Shown here: piece by piece, positions 15,617 to 23,809 of the stretch
Position numbering within the stretch: the stretch's first letter is position 1
Layout: each line of letters starts with the position of its first letter
DNA from: Hymenobacter sp.
Lineage (GTDB): Bacteria > Bacteroidota > Bacteroidia > Cytophagales > Hymenobacteraceae
Assembly (NCBI GenBank): GCA_025354605.1
Contig: JANXMN010000270.1
Location: forward strand, 1-33,717
DNA: 33,717 nt
Reading direction: 5' to 3'
Notes under the pieces: model-generated
Database searches by the model: none
The model's input: only the letters and a program-made list of their open reading frames with translations
Told to the model about the DNA's origin: nothing
Translations under genes and position numbers: made by a program

Positions 15617-17695
15617 ATGAGGTTCGTTTACTTTTTTTGCGCTGAAAAAATAGGCAGCCGTTGCCCTGCCACCAGGCAACGGGTGGCCCTACGCCCGGCC
15701 CGCCGCCCGGTAGTGACCTGGCTGCTGGCTCTGCTGCTGGCCCTGCTGGCCGGCCCCGCCCGCGCTGCGGCCACGCCCGAGGACACCCTGGCCGTGCGCC
15801 CCGGCCTGGCCGAGCTCTACCTGGACGACAACTTTTACAGCGTGCTGGAAGACCCTACTGGCAGCCTCACGCTGGCTCAGGTGCAGAGCCCCGCCTGGGC
15901 CGGCCGCTTCCGGCGGCTGCGGGGCTCGGGGCAGCTGCCCAATATTCAGCATCCGCGCAGTGCCTATTGGCTGCGCCTGACGGTGCGCCACGCCGCCATC
16001 GAAACCGACGCCTGGTACCTGGAGCTATACGACTCGCACATTGGGCAGGCCGTGTTCTTTCGGCCCCGGCCGGGCAGCGCCACGGCCTACGACAGCGTGG
16101 CCACCGGGGCCACCCGCTCGTTCAGCACCCGGCCGCATCCCTACAAAAACTTCCTGTTCGACCTGCCGCCCCGGCCGGGCCAGACGGTGACGTACTACCT
16201 GCGGCTGCATTCCGACACCAAAACCAGCTTCCGGGCCATGGTGCACAGCGGGGCCGGACTGATTCCGGAACTGTCGGTGCAGTATTGGCTGCTGGGTATT
16301 TTCTACGGCATCCTGCTCATCATGGTGCTGTACAACCTCATCTTGTACTTCTTTCTGCAGGAGCGCACCTACTTCTACTATGTGCTCTATGTGCTGAGCG
16401 GGGCGCTGCTGTTTTTGTCGGAAGACGGGCTGGGATTTCAGTACCTGTGGCCCGCGTTTCCGCGATTCAACCATTTCATCAGCGCGGCGGCTCCGGTGTT
16501 GCTGCTACTCACGTTTGGCACCTACGCCAGCCGCTTTCTGGACACCGCTTCGCGCATGCCGGGGGTGCACCGGGCCGGGCGTTGGGTGCTGGGCGGCAGC
16601 GCGGCCTTGCTGGTGCTCGATGCGGCCGTGGTGCACTCGGGCTTCAGCTTCTGGCTGTACCTATTGCCCTACGGCCTGCTGTATTACATCGGCTGGCAGG
16701 CTTGGCGCACGGGGCTGCGCCCGGCCCGCTACCTGCTACTGGCCCAGGCGCTGGTGGCCGTGAGCCTGATTTTTCTGATTACCCGCAAGCTGGGCCTCAA
16801 CTTTTACAACAATGCCTACACGGTGTACAGCCTGAACGCGGCCTTCGTGCTCGAAGTCGTAATACTGAGCTACGCCCTCGGGGAGAAGCTCAAGGGCCTG
16901 ATGGACCTGACGCTGCTCTCGCAGCAACGCCTGCTGAAGCAGCTGCGCAAGAAGCACCAGGCCCAGGAGCGCCTAGTGGAGCAGATGGGCGAGAACCAGC
17001 GCCTGAAAGACCAGCTTAACACCGAGCTGGAAGCCCAAGTGGCCGCCCGCACCGCCGAGCTGCGCCAGCAGCACGAAACCGTAGCCGCCCGCAACCGGGA
17101 ACTCTTGGAGGCCAACGGCTTGCTGGCCCTGCAGTCGGATGCCATTGCCAAGCTGAACCAGGAGCTGAGCCAGGACCTGCACGATGAAAAAGCCGCCCGT
17201 ATCGAAGCCCGCGAGGTCGACTTCGGCGAGTTCAGCCAGATTTACCCCGACAAGGATGCCTGCTTGCGCTACTTGGCCGACCTGAAGTGGGCCACCCACC
17301 TTTACCGCTGCCGCAAGTGCGGCCACGAGAAAAGCTGCGAGGCCCGCGAGCCCTACGCCCGCCGCTGCACCCGCTGCCGCTACGTGGAGTCGGCCACGAC
17401 CGGCACGCTGCTGCAAAAGGTTAAGTTCTCGATTGTGAAGGCGTTGTACGCCGTGTTTCTGCTGCATGCGCACCGGGGCAACTACTCGCCGGCCGAGCTG
17501 GCCCGGGTGCTTGACCTGCGCCCGGCCACCAGCTGGGCCTTTGCTCAGAAGGTGCTGGCCGCGTTGCAGCGTCGGCGCCTGGCCTCCGACCACGAGGAGG
17601 GAGAAGCCTGGACCCATGTCCTGCTCGATGCCACGGCCGAAAGTGAGGCAGTAGTGCTGGAAGAGGCCGGTGATACGGCCGATATGGAGGATTAA
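15617..17695 (+). CDS. 7TMR-DISM membrane sensor fused to an IS1595-transposase-like zinc ribbon/HTH
   Basis: 692 aa. A basic N-terminus (1-31) precedes a signal segment (TWLLALLLALLAGPARA, 34-50). Residues 55-215 are a 7TMR-DISMED2-type periplasmic jelly roll (SAYWLRLTVRHAAI, WYLELYDSHI). Residues 222-422 hold about seven membrane segments (LLGIFYGILLIMVLYNLIL and others). Residues 425-532 are a long coiled coil. The end is unusual: YPDKDACLRYLADLKW (543-558), a zinc ribbon with C565/C568 and C584/C587, TTGTLLQK (594-601), an HTH-like segment (YSPAELARVLDLRPATSW, 623-640), and VLLDATAESE (668-677). This order matches the N-terminal DNA-binding part of IS1595/ISXO2-type transposases, which begin their DDE domain with VEVDET-like residues, but the catalytic domain is absent. 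I infer a membrane-bound sensor with a recruited transposase DNA-binding head. It lies directly upstream of the glucan locus. Confidence 0.85.
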   Translation: MRFVYFFCAEKIGSRCPATRQRVALRPARRPVVTWLLALLLALLAGPARAAATPEDTLAVRPGLAELYLDDNFYSVLEDPTGSLTLAQVQSPAWAGRFRRLRGSGQLPNIQHPRSAYWLRLTVRHAAIETDAWYLELYDSHIGQAVFFRPRPGSATAYDSVATGATRSFSTRPHPYKNFLFDLPPRPGQTVTYYLRLHSDTKTSFRAMVHSGAGLIPELSVQYWLLGIFYGILLIMVLYNLILYFFLQERTYFYYVLYVLSGALLFLSEDGLGFQYLWPAFPRFNHFISAAAPVLLLLTFGTYASRFLDTASRMPGVHRAGRWVLGGSAALLVLDAAVVHSGFSFWLYLLPYGLLYYIGWQAWRTGLRPARYLLLAQALVAVSLIFLITRKLGLNFYNNAYTVYSLNAAFVLEVVILSYALGEKLKGLMDLTLLSQQRLLKQLRKKHQAQERLVEQMGENQRLKDQLNTELEAQVAARTAELRQQHETVAARNRELLEANGLLALQSDAIAKLNQELSQDLHDEKAARIEAREVDFGEFSQIYPDKDACLRYLADLKWATHLYRCRKCGHEKSCEAREPYARRCTRCRYVESATTGTLLQKVKFSIVKALYAVFLLHAHRGNYSPAELARVLDLRPATSWAFAQKVLAALQRRRLASDHEEGEAWTHVLLDATAESEAVVLEEAGDTADMED

Positions 17696-17817
17696 GCACC
17701 GCTTTAACGCTACTTGCCCGCCGGCAACGTTTGCGGAATTTACTGCCTTCTTCTAGCAGGTGCTGACAACTATTTGATGAAGTAAGCCGGACCAGCCACT
17801 AGCACGAACCGCAATGC

Positions 17818-17848
17818 CCGATTTTTTTTCAAAATCGGACTTTTTTTT
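17818..17848 (+). terminator. Rho-independent terminator after the sensor gene
   Basis: CCGATTTT, a TTTTC loop, then AAAATCGG, followed after two bases by eight T residues. It separates the sensor transcript from the GH3 promoter. Confidence 0.75.
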
Positions 17849-18004
17849 CGTTGTTTTTTAGCCTACTGCCCGAAAACTCTTAAACCAGCAATCCATTGCG
17901 CAAAGCATATATCGCCTATGCCCGGCGTGTGCGGCAAGCGTAACACGCCACTCACAAGGCAAGCCACAAAAGCTCATTTCCAGCCAATAGGACAAGTTTT
18001 TAGC
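17849..18004. other. AT-richer regulatory region upstream of the GH3 gene
   Basis: The gene-free stretch runs from 17696 to 18060 and includes the terminator. This part is AT-rich for the window. It contains a perfect palindrome TTGCGCAA (17896-17903) and an inverted repeat GGCGTGT-N12-ACACGCC (17924-17949), both 55-110 bp upstream of the promoter at 18005. They are the best candidates for binding sites of a PUL regulator. No gene is seen. Confidence 0.45.
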
Positions 18005-18036
18005 TTGCATTTACTCAACACGAGCATATACATTTG
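18005..18036 (+). promoter_or_regulatory. Bacteroidota-type promoter of the GH3 gene
   Basis: TTG at 18005-18007 and TACATTTG at 18029-18036 are separated by 21 bp. The second matches the -7 consensus TAnnTTTG at every fixed position. Transcription would start near 18041-18043, which rules out the TTG at 18034 as the start codon and favours GTG at 18061. Confidence 0.7.
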
Positions 18037-18060
18037 GGCCTCACCTCCCACCTGAACGCT

Positions 18061-20541
18061 GTGTTTGACCTGCTTCCTGCTTCCGGAGCAACCCAACGGA
18101 ACGACTCCCGCGCAAACTGGCGGACCGCCGTTTCAATCTCCGGCTGCCTGCTTCTGACCGCTGCGCTGCTGACGACCTGCCAGCGCGCAAGCGTACCCAC
18201 GGCCACCACCGCGATGGCCGCCCCTGTTACTGTCCTGGCTCCGCTGGCGACCACCGAAGCCCTGCCCGTAGCCGACTTCAGCCCCCGCGTGCGGCAGCTG
18301 CTGGCCCAGATGACGCTGGAAGAAAAAATCGGGCAGATGACCCAACTGGCTAACACGGCCATCAACCCCTCGGGTGTGCAAAAAGATGTGGCGCTCGACT
18401 CGGCTAAGGTGGCCGGGCTGGTGCGCGATTTTCACATCGGCTCGTTTCTGAACGGAGAGGCCGTGCCAGCGGCGCAGTGGGTGCGCTACTCGGCCCAGCT
18501 CCAGCGCATTGCCCTGCGCGAGTCGCGGCTGCACATTCCCATCATCTACGGCATCGACCACATGCACGGGGCCAGCTACGTGAGCGGCACTGCCATCTTC
18601 CCGCACAACATTAACCTTGGGGCCACCTTCAACCCCGAGCTGGCCCGGCAGATGGCCCGCGCCACCATTCTGGAGTCGGCCGACCTGGGCCACCATTGGG
18701 TGTTTGCCCCGGTGCTCGATTTGGGCGTGAACGTATACTGGCCCCGCTTCTACGAAACCTACGGCGAGGACCCGCTGGTAGCAGCCACCCTGGGCGCAGC
18801 CTTTATAAAGGAGCTGCAGGGCAACACCGAGATTGCACCCTACAAAGTAGCGGCCTGCGGCAAGCACTTTTTGGGCTACTCGGACCCGCGCAACGGCTGG
18901 GACCGCACCAACGCCCTTATTCCGGACCAGCGCCTGCAAGAGTTCTTTCGACCACCGTTTCAGGCGGCCATCGATGCCGGGCTGAAGACGGTCATGGTGA
19001 ACTCGGGCGAAATCAACGGCGAGCCGGTACACGCCTCCAAGGCCATTCTGACGGACTTGCTGCGTCGGCAGATGGGGTTCAAGGGCGTAGCCGTGACCGA
19101 TTGGGAAGACATTATTCGGCTGGTGCGCATTCAGAAAGTGGCGGCCAACGAGAAGGAAGCCACCTGGATGGCCATCGACGCGGGCGTGGACATAGCCATG
19201 ACGCCCTACACCACCACCTTCTGCCGCTTGGTAAAGGAGCTGGTGCAGGAGGGCCGCCTCACGCCAGCCCGCATCGAGCTATCGGCCGGCCGGGTGCTGC
19301 AGATGAAGGACGATATCGGTCTTTTTGACAACCCTATGCCCCGGGCCGACCGCCTGAGCCGCATCGGCGACCCCGCCCTGCGCGCCCAGGCCACCGAAGC
19401 CGCCCGCCAATCCGCGGTGCTGCTGAAAAACGACAAGAACACTCTGCCCTTGGCCCCGGCCCGCGTGAAGCACCTGCTGGTGGTGGGCCCTTCGGCCGAC
19501 TCGCGCGCCAACCTCTGCGGAGGCTGGACGCTGGCCTGGCAGGGCCGCCCCGAAGCCGCCTACCCCACCGACGTGCCCACCCTGCTCGAAGCCCTGCGCC
19601 GCGAGTACCCGCAGGCCATGGTGGAAACCCTGCCCTACTACAGCGCCGCCGGTAAACTCGCGCTTGGCCCCATTGCGGCCGCCGCCCGCCGGGCCGATGC
19701 CGTGGTGCTGGCCCTGGGTGAGCGCCCCTACACCGAGGGGATGGGCAACACCTCGGACCTGACCCTGGCCGACGACCAGCAACAGTTGGTGCGTGCGGCC
19801 CAGGCCAGCGGCCGGCCCACGGTGCTGCTCCTGATTGGCGGACGGCCCAACATCATCCGGCCGGTGGCCGAGGCTTCATCGGCCATTATCTGGGCGGGGC
19901 TGCCGGGCTACGGCGGTGGCACGGCCCTAGCCGAAATCATCAGCGGGAAAACCAACCCCAGCGGCAAGCTGCCCTTTACCTACCCGCAGTTTGCCGGCCA
20001 CATCACCAACTACCACCACGACAACAACGAGAACAGCCTCGATTTGAGCGACTTCGGCGCGGGCTTCGAGCGGCGCGGCACCAAGTACAAGAGCTCGATG
20101 CTGACGGAGTTTGGCGAGGGCCTGAGCTACACCACTTACGCCTACTCGGGCCTGAGCCTGAGCGACTCGGTGCTGACCAGCCCCACCAACCGCCTGCGGG
20201 CCACGGTGCGCGTGGCCAACACCGGTTCCCGGGCCGGGCAGGAAGCCGTGCTCTGGTTCATCACCGACGAGGTGGGCCGCATCACGCGGCCGGTGCGCCA
20301 GCTGCGCCACTTCGAGAAGCAGGCGCTGGCCGCCGGCCAAAGCCACGAATTCGCCTTCGACATCGACCCGCGCCGCGACCTGACTTACCCCGATGGCCGC
20401 GGCAACCCGCAGCTGGAGCCGGGCTGGTTCACGCTGCGCGTGGGCTCGCAGGCGGTGCGCTTTCGCTACGCGGGCGCGCCGCTGGCCCAGGCCGATACGG
20501 CGGCACCCGGCAGCACCGGGGCCGTGCTACCGGCCCGCTAA
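18061..20541 (+). CDS. Glycoside hydrolase family 3 beta-glucosidase, lipoprotein
   Basis: 826 aa from the GTG at 18061. The frame is open to a TTG at 18034, but that codon lies inside the promoter. SGCLLLTAALLTTC ends in a lipobox with C40, so the enzyme is probably a lipoprotein. Residues 75-410 are the GH3 TIM barrel: EEKIGQMTQL, YGIDHMHGA, GKHFLGY (267-273) and GVAVTDWED with the expected nucleophile D347. Residues 420-640 are the C-terminal alpha/beta sandwich (SAVLLKNDKNTLPL, LALGERPYTEG), and the last 100 are an FnIII-like domain (TVRVANTGSRAGQEAV). GH3 enzymes remove terminal beta-linked glucose. As the first gene of the locus, 72 bp before susC, it should finish the breakdown of imported or periplasmic beta-gluco-oligosaccharides. 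Confidence 0.92.
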   Translation: MFDLLPASGATQRNDSRANWRTAVSISGCLLLTAALLTTCQRASVPTATTAMAAPVTVLAPLATTEALPVADFSPRVRQLLAQMTLEEKIGQMTQLANTAINPSGVQKDVALDSAKVAGLVRDFHIGSFLNGEAVPAAQWVRYSAQLQRIALRESRLHIPIIYGIDHMHGASYVSGTAIFPHNINLGATFNPELARQMARATILESADLGHHWVFAPVLDLGVNVYWPRFYETYGEDPLVAATLGAAFIKELQGNTEIAPYKVAACGKHFLGYSDPRNGWDRTNALIPDQRLQEFFRPPFQAAIDAGLKTVMVNSGEINGEPVHASKAILTDLLRRQMGFKGVAVTDWEDIIRLVRIQKVAANEKEATWMAIDAGVDIAMTPYTTTFCRLVKELVQEGRLTPARIELSAGRVLQMKDDIGLFDNPMPRADRLSRIGDPALRAQATEAARQSAVLLKNDKNTLPLAPARVKHLLVVGPSADSRANLCGGWTLAWQGRPEAAYPTDVPTLLEALRREYPQAMVETLPYYSAAGKLALGPIAAAARRADAVVLALGERPYTEGMGNTSDLTLADDQQQLVRAAQASGRPTVLLLIGGRPNIIRPVAEASSAIIWAGLPGYGGGTALAEIISGKTNPSGKLPFTYPQFAGHITNYHHDNNENSLDLSDFGAGFERRGTKYKSSMLTEFGEGLSYTTYAYSGLSLSDSVLTSPTNRLRATVRVANTGSRAGQEAVLWFITDEVGRITRPVRQLRHFEKQALAAGQSHEFAFDIDPRRDLTYPDGRGNPQLEPGWFTLRVGSQAVRFRYAGAPLAQADTAAPGSTGAVLPAR

Positions 20542-20613
20542 CCGGCCATCACTCGGCAAGCTTATTTTCTGATTACCAATCTTTTTTAGCTTCTCACTCA
20601 CATTAATCCCACC

Positions 20614-23600
20614 ATGAAGCAAACTGTTTACTTTCTAACGCTGCTTCGCAGCACGGCCGTGCTGCTGGCCTGCAGCCTGCCCGCGCTGGCCAGCGCGACC
20701 CCGGCCGCCCCGGGCGCGCCGGTGCTAGCCCGCCTCCTGGCCGACGTGCCCGTGAGCGGCCGCATAACCGGCCCCGACGGTACCGGCCTGCCCGGCGTGA
20801 CGGTGCTGGTGCAGGGCACCAGCCTAGGCACCACCACCAACTCCGACGGCCAGTTCACCCTGAATGCGCCCGAGGGCAGCAAACTGGTGTTCAGCTTCAT
20901 CGGTTACGCCACGCAAACAGTGCCGGTAACGGCTGGCATGGCCGCCCTGACCATCAGCCTGCGCGAAGACGCCAAGCAGCTGAACGAGATAGTGGTGGTG
21001 GGCTATGGCACCCAGGAACGCGGGAGCGTGACGGGCGCTATCTCGTCGGTAGCGGCCCAGGAAATTGTGCGCCAGCCGGTGGCCGATGTCACGCAGGCCA
21101 TTCAGGGCAAGGTGGCGGGCGTCACCATCACCTCGAACGGCGGAGCGCCGGGCGGGGCGGCAGGCACGTCGGTGCGGGTGCGGGGGATTACCTCCGATGG
21201 CAACAACAACCCGCTGTACGTGGTGGATGGCTTCCCGCTGCCCGACGGCGGCGACAACCAACTGAACGCCATTAGCCCGAACGACATCGAGACGATTGAT
21301 ATTCTGAAGGATGCCTCAGCTACTGCCATCTACGGGGTACGGGCCGCCAACGGCGTCGTCATCATCACCACCAAGCGCGGCAAGGCGGGCAAAACCACCC
21401 TCAACCTCGACGGCTACCGCGGTATTCAGAGCGTTGCGCGCAAGCTCAACATGCTCAATGCCCAGGAGTATGCGGTTATCAACAACGAGAGCCGGCTGGC
21501 AGCCGGCAAGCCGGTGGCCCTGGATAAGCTGCGCAACCCCGCCGCCCTGGGCGAGGGCACCGACTGGCAGGACCTGCTGTTCCGCCGCGCCGCCATGCAG
21601 AACTACTCGCTCTCGGCTACGGGTGGCACCGAAAAGTCGCGCTTTGCCATTTCGGGCACCTACTTCCAGCAGGACGGTATCATTCTGGGCAGCGATTTTG
21701 AGCGCTTCACGCTGCGCGCCAACGGCGACGTGCAGGTGAACCGCGTGTTTAAGATGGGCAGCAGCATTGCCCTCACCCACCTGAGCGACCGGCAGGTGCC
21801 TACCAACGGCGGCGAGTACGGGGCCGTGCAGCAGCTGCTGCGCATGCCCCCGACGGTAGTGCCCTACCGCCCCGATGGCTACTACTACCAGCCCAATACC
21901 GACAACGACAACTTCACGGAGGAAAACCCGCTGGCGACCACCCAGCGCGTGAACCAGCGCTTCACCCGCAACCGCGCCCTCACCACCGTGTTTGCCGAGC
22001 TGGAGCCCCTCAAGGGCCTGCGCTTCCGCACCAACGTGGGGGCCGATTTCATCTTCGACAACTTCAACAGCTTCGCCCCCAAGGCCACCGAGCTGGCGGG
22101 CTACGATACCCGCCCCCTCTACCTCAAGGCGGCGGCCTCGGCCACGTCGAGCTACGCGCCCAGCTACCTGATTGAGAACACCGGCACCTACGACCGCCTG
22201 TTCGCGGGCAAGCACCAGGTAACGCTGCTGGTGGGCCAGTCGGCCCAGCAGTTCAACTACAGCAACGTGGAAGCCTACCGCAACAATTTCCTGCGCAACG
22301 ACCTGCAGGTAATTAACGCCGGCCCCACTGCCACCACCGACGAGTATGGCAACGCCGGCACCATCGACACGCCGCGCCGTCTGGCCAGCTACTTCAGCCG
22401 CCTCAACTACGAGTTTGGCGGCAAATACCTCTTCCAGGCCACGGCCCGCTACGACGGCTCGTCGCGCTTTCAGCCGGGCTCGAAGTTCGGCTTCTTTCCG
22501 AGTGCTTCGGTGGGCTGGCGCGTCTCGGAGGAGGACTTCCTGCGGGGCAGCAGCACCGTGAGCAACCTGAAGGTGCGGGCCGGCTACGGCCGCGTGGGCA
22601 ACGAGTTGAATGCCGGCCGCTACGCCTACCTCTACGCTATCAATTTCGGCATTGCCTACCCCTTCGGCCCCAACGGCACCCTGAATACCGGGGGTGCTCC
22701 CACCCGCCTAGCCAACCCCGACCTGCGCTGGGAATACAACGACCAGGCCAACCTGGGTATCGACCTGGGCCTGTTCAACAACCGCGTGGAGGCCAGCATC
22801 GACTTCTATAACCGCAACTCGCCCAACCTGATTGCGCCGGTGCCCCCGTCGCTGGTGTCGGGCACGTTCGAGCCGGTGAAGTCGAACGCGGCCTCGGCCT
22901 ACAACCGCGGCATCGACCTGTCGGTGACGACTCACAACTACACCGGCGCCGGCACGAGCCTGAGCTGGTCGACCACCCTGAACATGTCGGCCTACAAAAC
23001 CCGGCTGTCGTCCCTGAGCTCGGGCACGCCCTACAACGGCACTATCTACCTCAGCGGCAACGTGGTGCGCTACGATGTGAATCGGGCGTTCGGCTCGTTC
23101 TACGGCTACGTGGCCGATGGCCTGATTCAGACCCAGGAGGAGCTCAATGCCCTCAACGCCGGTGCCCCGAAGGATGCTTCCGGCAAGCCGCAGCCCTACC
23201 AGGCAACCGACACCGGCCCCGGCGACATCAAGTTCCGGGACGTGAACGGCGACGGGCGCATCACGGCCGACGACCGCACCTTCATCGGCAACCCCAACCC
23301 GAACTTCACCTTTGGTCTCACCAACACGCTGTCGATGAAGAACTTCGACCTGAGCTTCTTCATTCAGGGCGTGCAGGGCAACGACGTGTACAACCTGAAC
23401 CGCTACATCACCGAGAATGCCCTCTACGGCACCACCAACGGTACCACCCGCATTCTGGGCCGCTGGACCGGCCCCGGCACCAGCAACGACGTGCCGCGCG
23501 CCATCAACGGCGACCCCAACAACAACCTGCGGGTATCGAGCCACTACGTGGAGGATGGCTCCTACGTGCGCCTGAAGAACCTGACCCTGGGCTACACCCT

Positions 23601-23781
23601 GCCCCAAAGCTTGCTGAGCCGGATTTCGGCCGCGCAAATCCGCTTCTACGTCACGGCCCAGAACCTCTACACTCTCACCAAATACACGGGCTACGACCCG
23701 GAGGTGAGCGCCAGCGGCGTCGACCTGGGTATTTACCCGCAGTCGCGCGTGTTCATCGGCGGCCTCAACATCGGGTTCTAA
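20614..23781 (+). CDS. SusC/RagA-family TonB-linked outer-membrane transporter
   Basis: 1055 aa, ATG at 20614. A signal peptide (about 1-28, ending SLPALASA) is followed by a carboxypeptidase-D regulatory-like domain (47-118: VSGRITGPDGTGLPGVTVLV, FSFIGYATQ). Next come the TonB-box-like segment and plug (122-260: LNEIVVVGYGTQERGSVTGA, VRVRGI, PLYVVDGFP, ATAIYGVRAANGVVIITTKR). The remainder is the 22-stranded barrel, with the usual PDLRWE, GDIKFRDVNGDG and TLGYTLP motifs near the end. It imports oligosaccharides with SusD as the lid and energy from TonB-ExbBD. It sits between the GH3 gene (72-bp gap) and susD (28-bp gap). No stress or frameshift sign is seen. Confidence 0.96.
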   Translation: MKQTVYFLTLLRSTAVLLACSLPALASATPAAPGAPVLARLLADVPVSGRITGPDGTGLPGVTVLVQGTSLGTTTNSDGQFTLNAPEGSKLVFSFIGYATQTVPVTAGMAALTISLREDAKQLNEIVVVGYGTQERGSVTGAISSVAAQEIVRQPVADVTQAIQGKVAGVTITSNGGAPGGAAGTSVRVRGITSDGNNNPLYVVDGFPLPDGGDNQLNAISPNDIETIDILKDASATAIYGVRAANGVVIITTKRGKAGKTTLNLDGYRGIQSVARKLNMLNAQEYAVINNESRLAAGKPVALDKLRNPAALGEGTDWQDLLFRRAAMQNYSLSATGGTEKSRFAISGTYFQQDGIILGSDFERFTLRANGDVQVNRVFKMGSSIALTHLSDRQVPTNGGEYGAVQQLLRMPPTVVPYRPDGYYYQPNTDNDNFTEENPLATTQRVNQRFTRNRALTTVFAELEPLKGLRFRTNVGADFIFDNFNSFAPKATELAGYDTRPLYLKAAASATSSYAPSYLIENTGTYDRLFAGKHQVTLLVGQSAQQFNYSNVEAYRNNFLRNDLQVINAGPTATTDEYGNAGTIDTPRRLASYFSRLNYEFGGKYLFQATARYDGSSRFQPGSKFGFFPSASVGWRVSEEDFLRGSSTVSNLKVRAGYGRVGNELNAGRYAYLYAINFGIAYPFGPNGTLNTGGAPTRLANPDLRWEYNDQANLGIDLGLFNNRVEASIDFYNRNSPNLIAPVPPSLVSGTFEPVKSNAASAYNRGIDLSVTTHNYTGAGTSLSWSTTLNMSAYKTRLSSLSSGTPYNGTIYLSGNVVRYDVNRAFGSFYGYVADGLIQTQEELNALNAGAPKDASGKPQPYQATDTGPGDIKFRDVNGDGRITADDRTFIGNPNPNFTFGLTNTLSMKNFDLSFFIQGVQGNDVYNLNRYITENALYGTTNGTTRILGRWTGPGTSNDVPRAINGDPNNNLRVSSHYVEDGSYVRLKNLTLGYTLPQSLLSRISAAQIRFYVTAQNLYTLTKYTGYDPEVSASGVDLGIYPQSRVFIGGLNIGF

Positions 23782-23809
23782 TTCTTTCCATTCCCACCGC
23801 ATCATCCCC

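Noticed and set aside
17280-17695. Complete IS1595-type insertion sequence
   Set aside because: The zinc ribbon is in frame with a membrane sensor, the DDE domain is missing, and no terminal inverted repeats or target duplications were seen.
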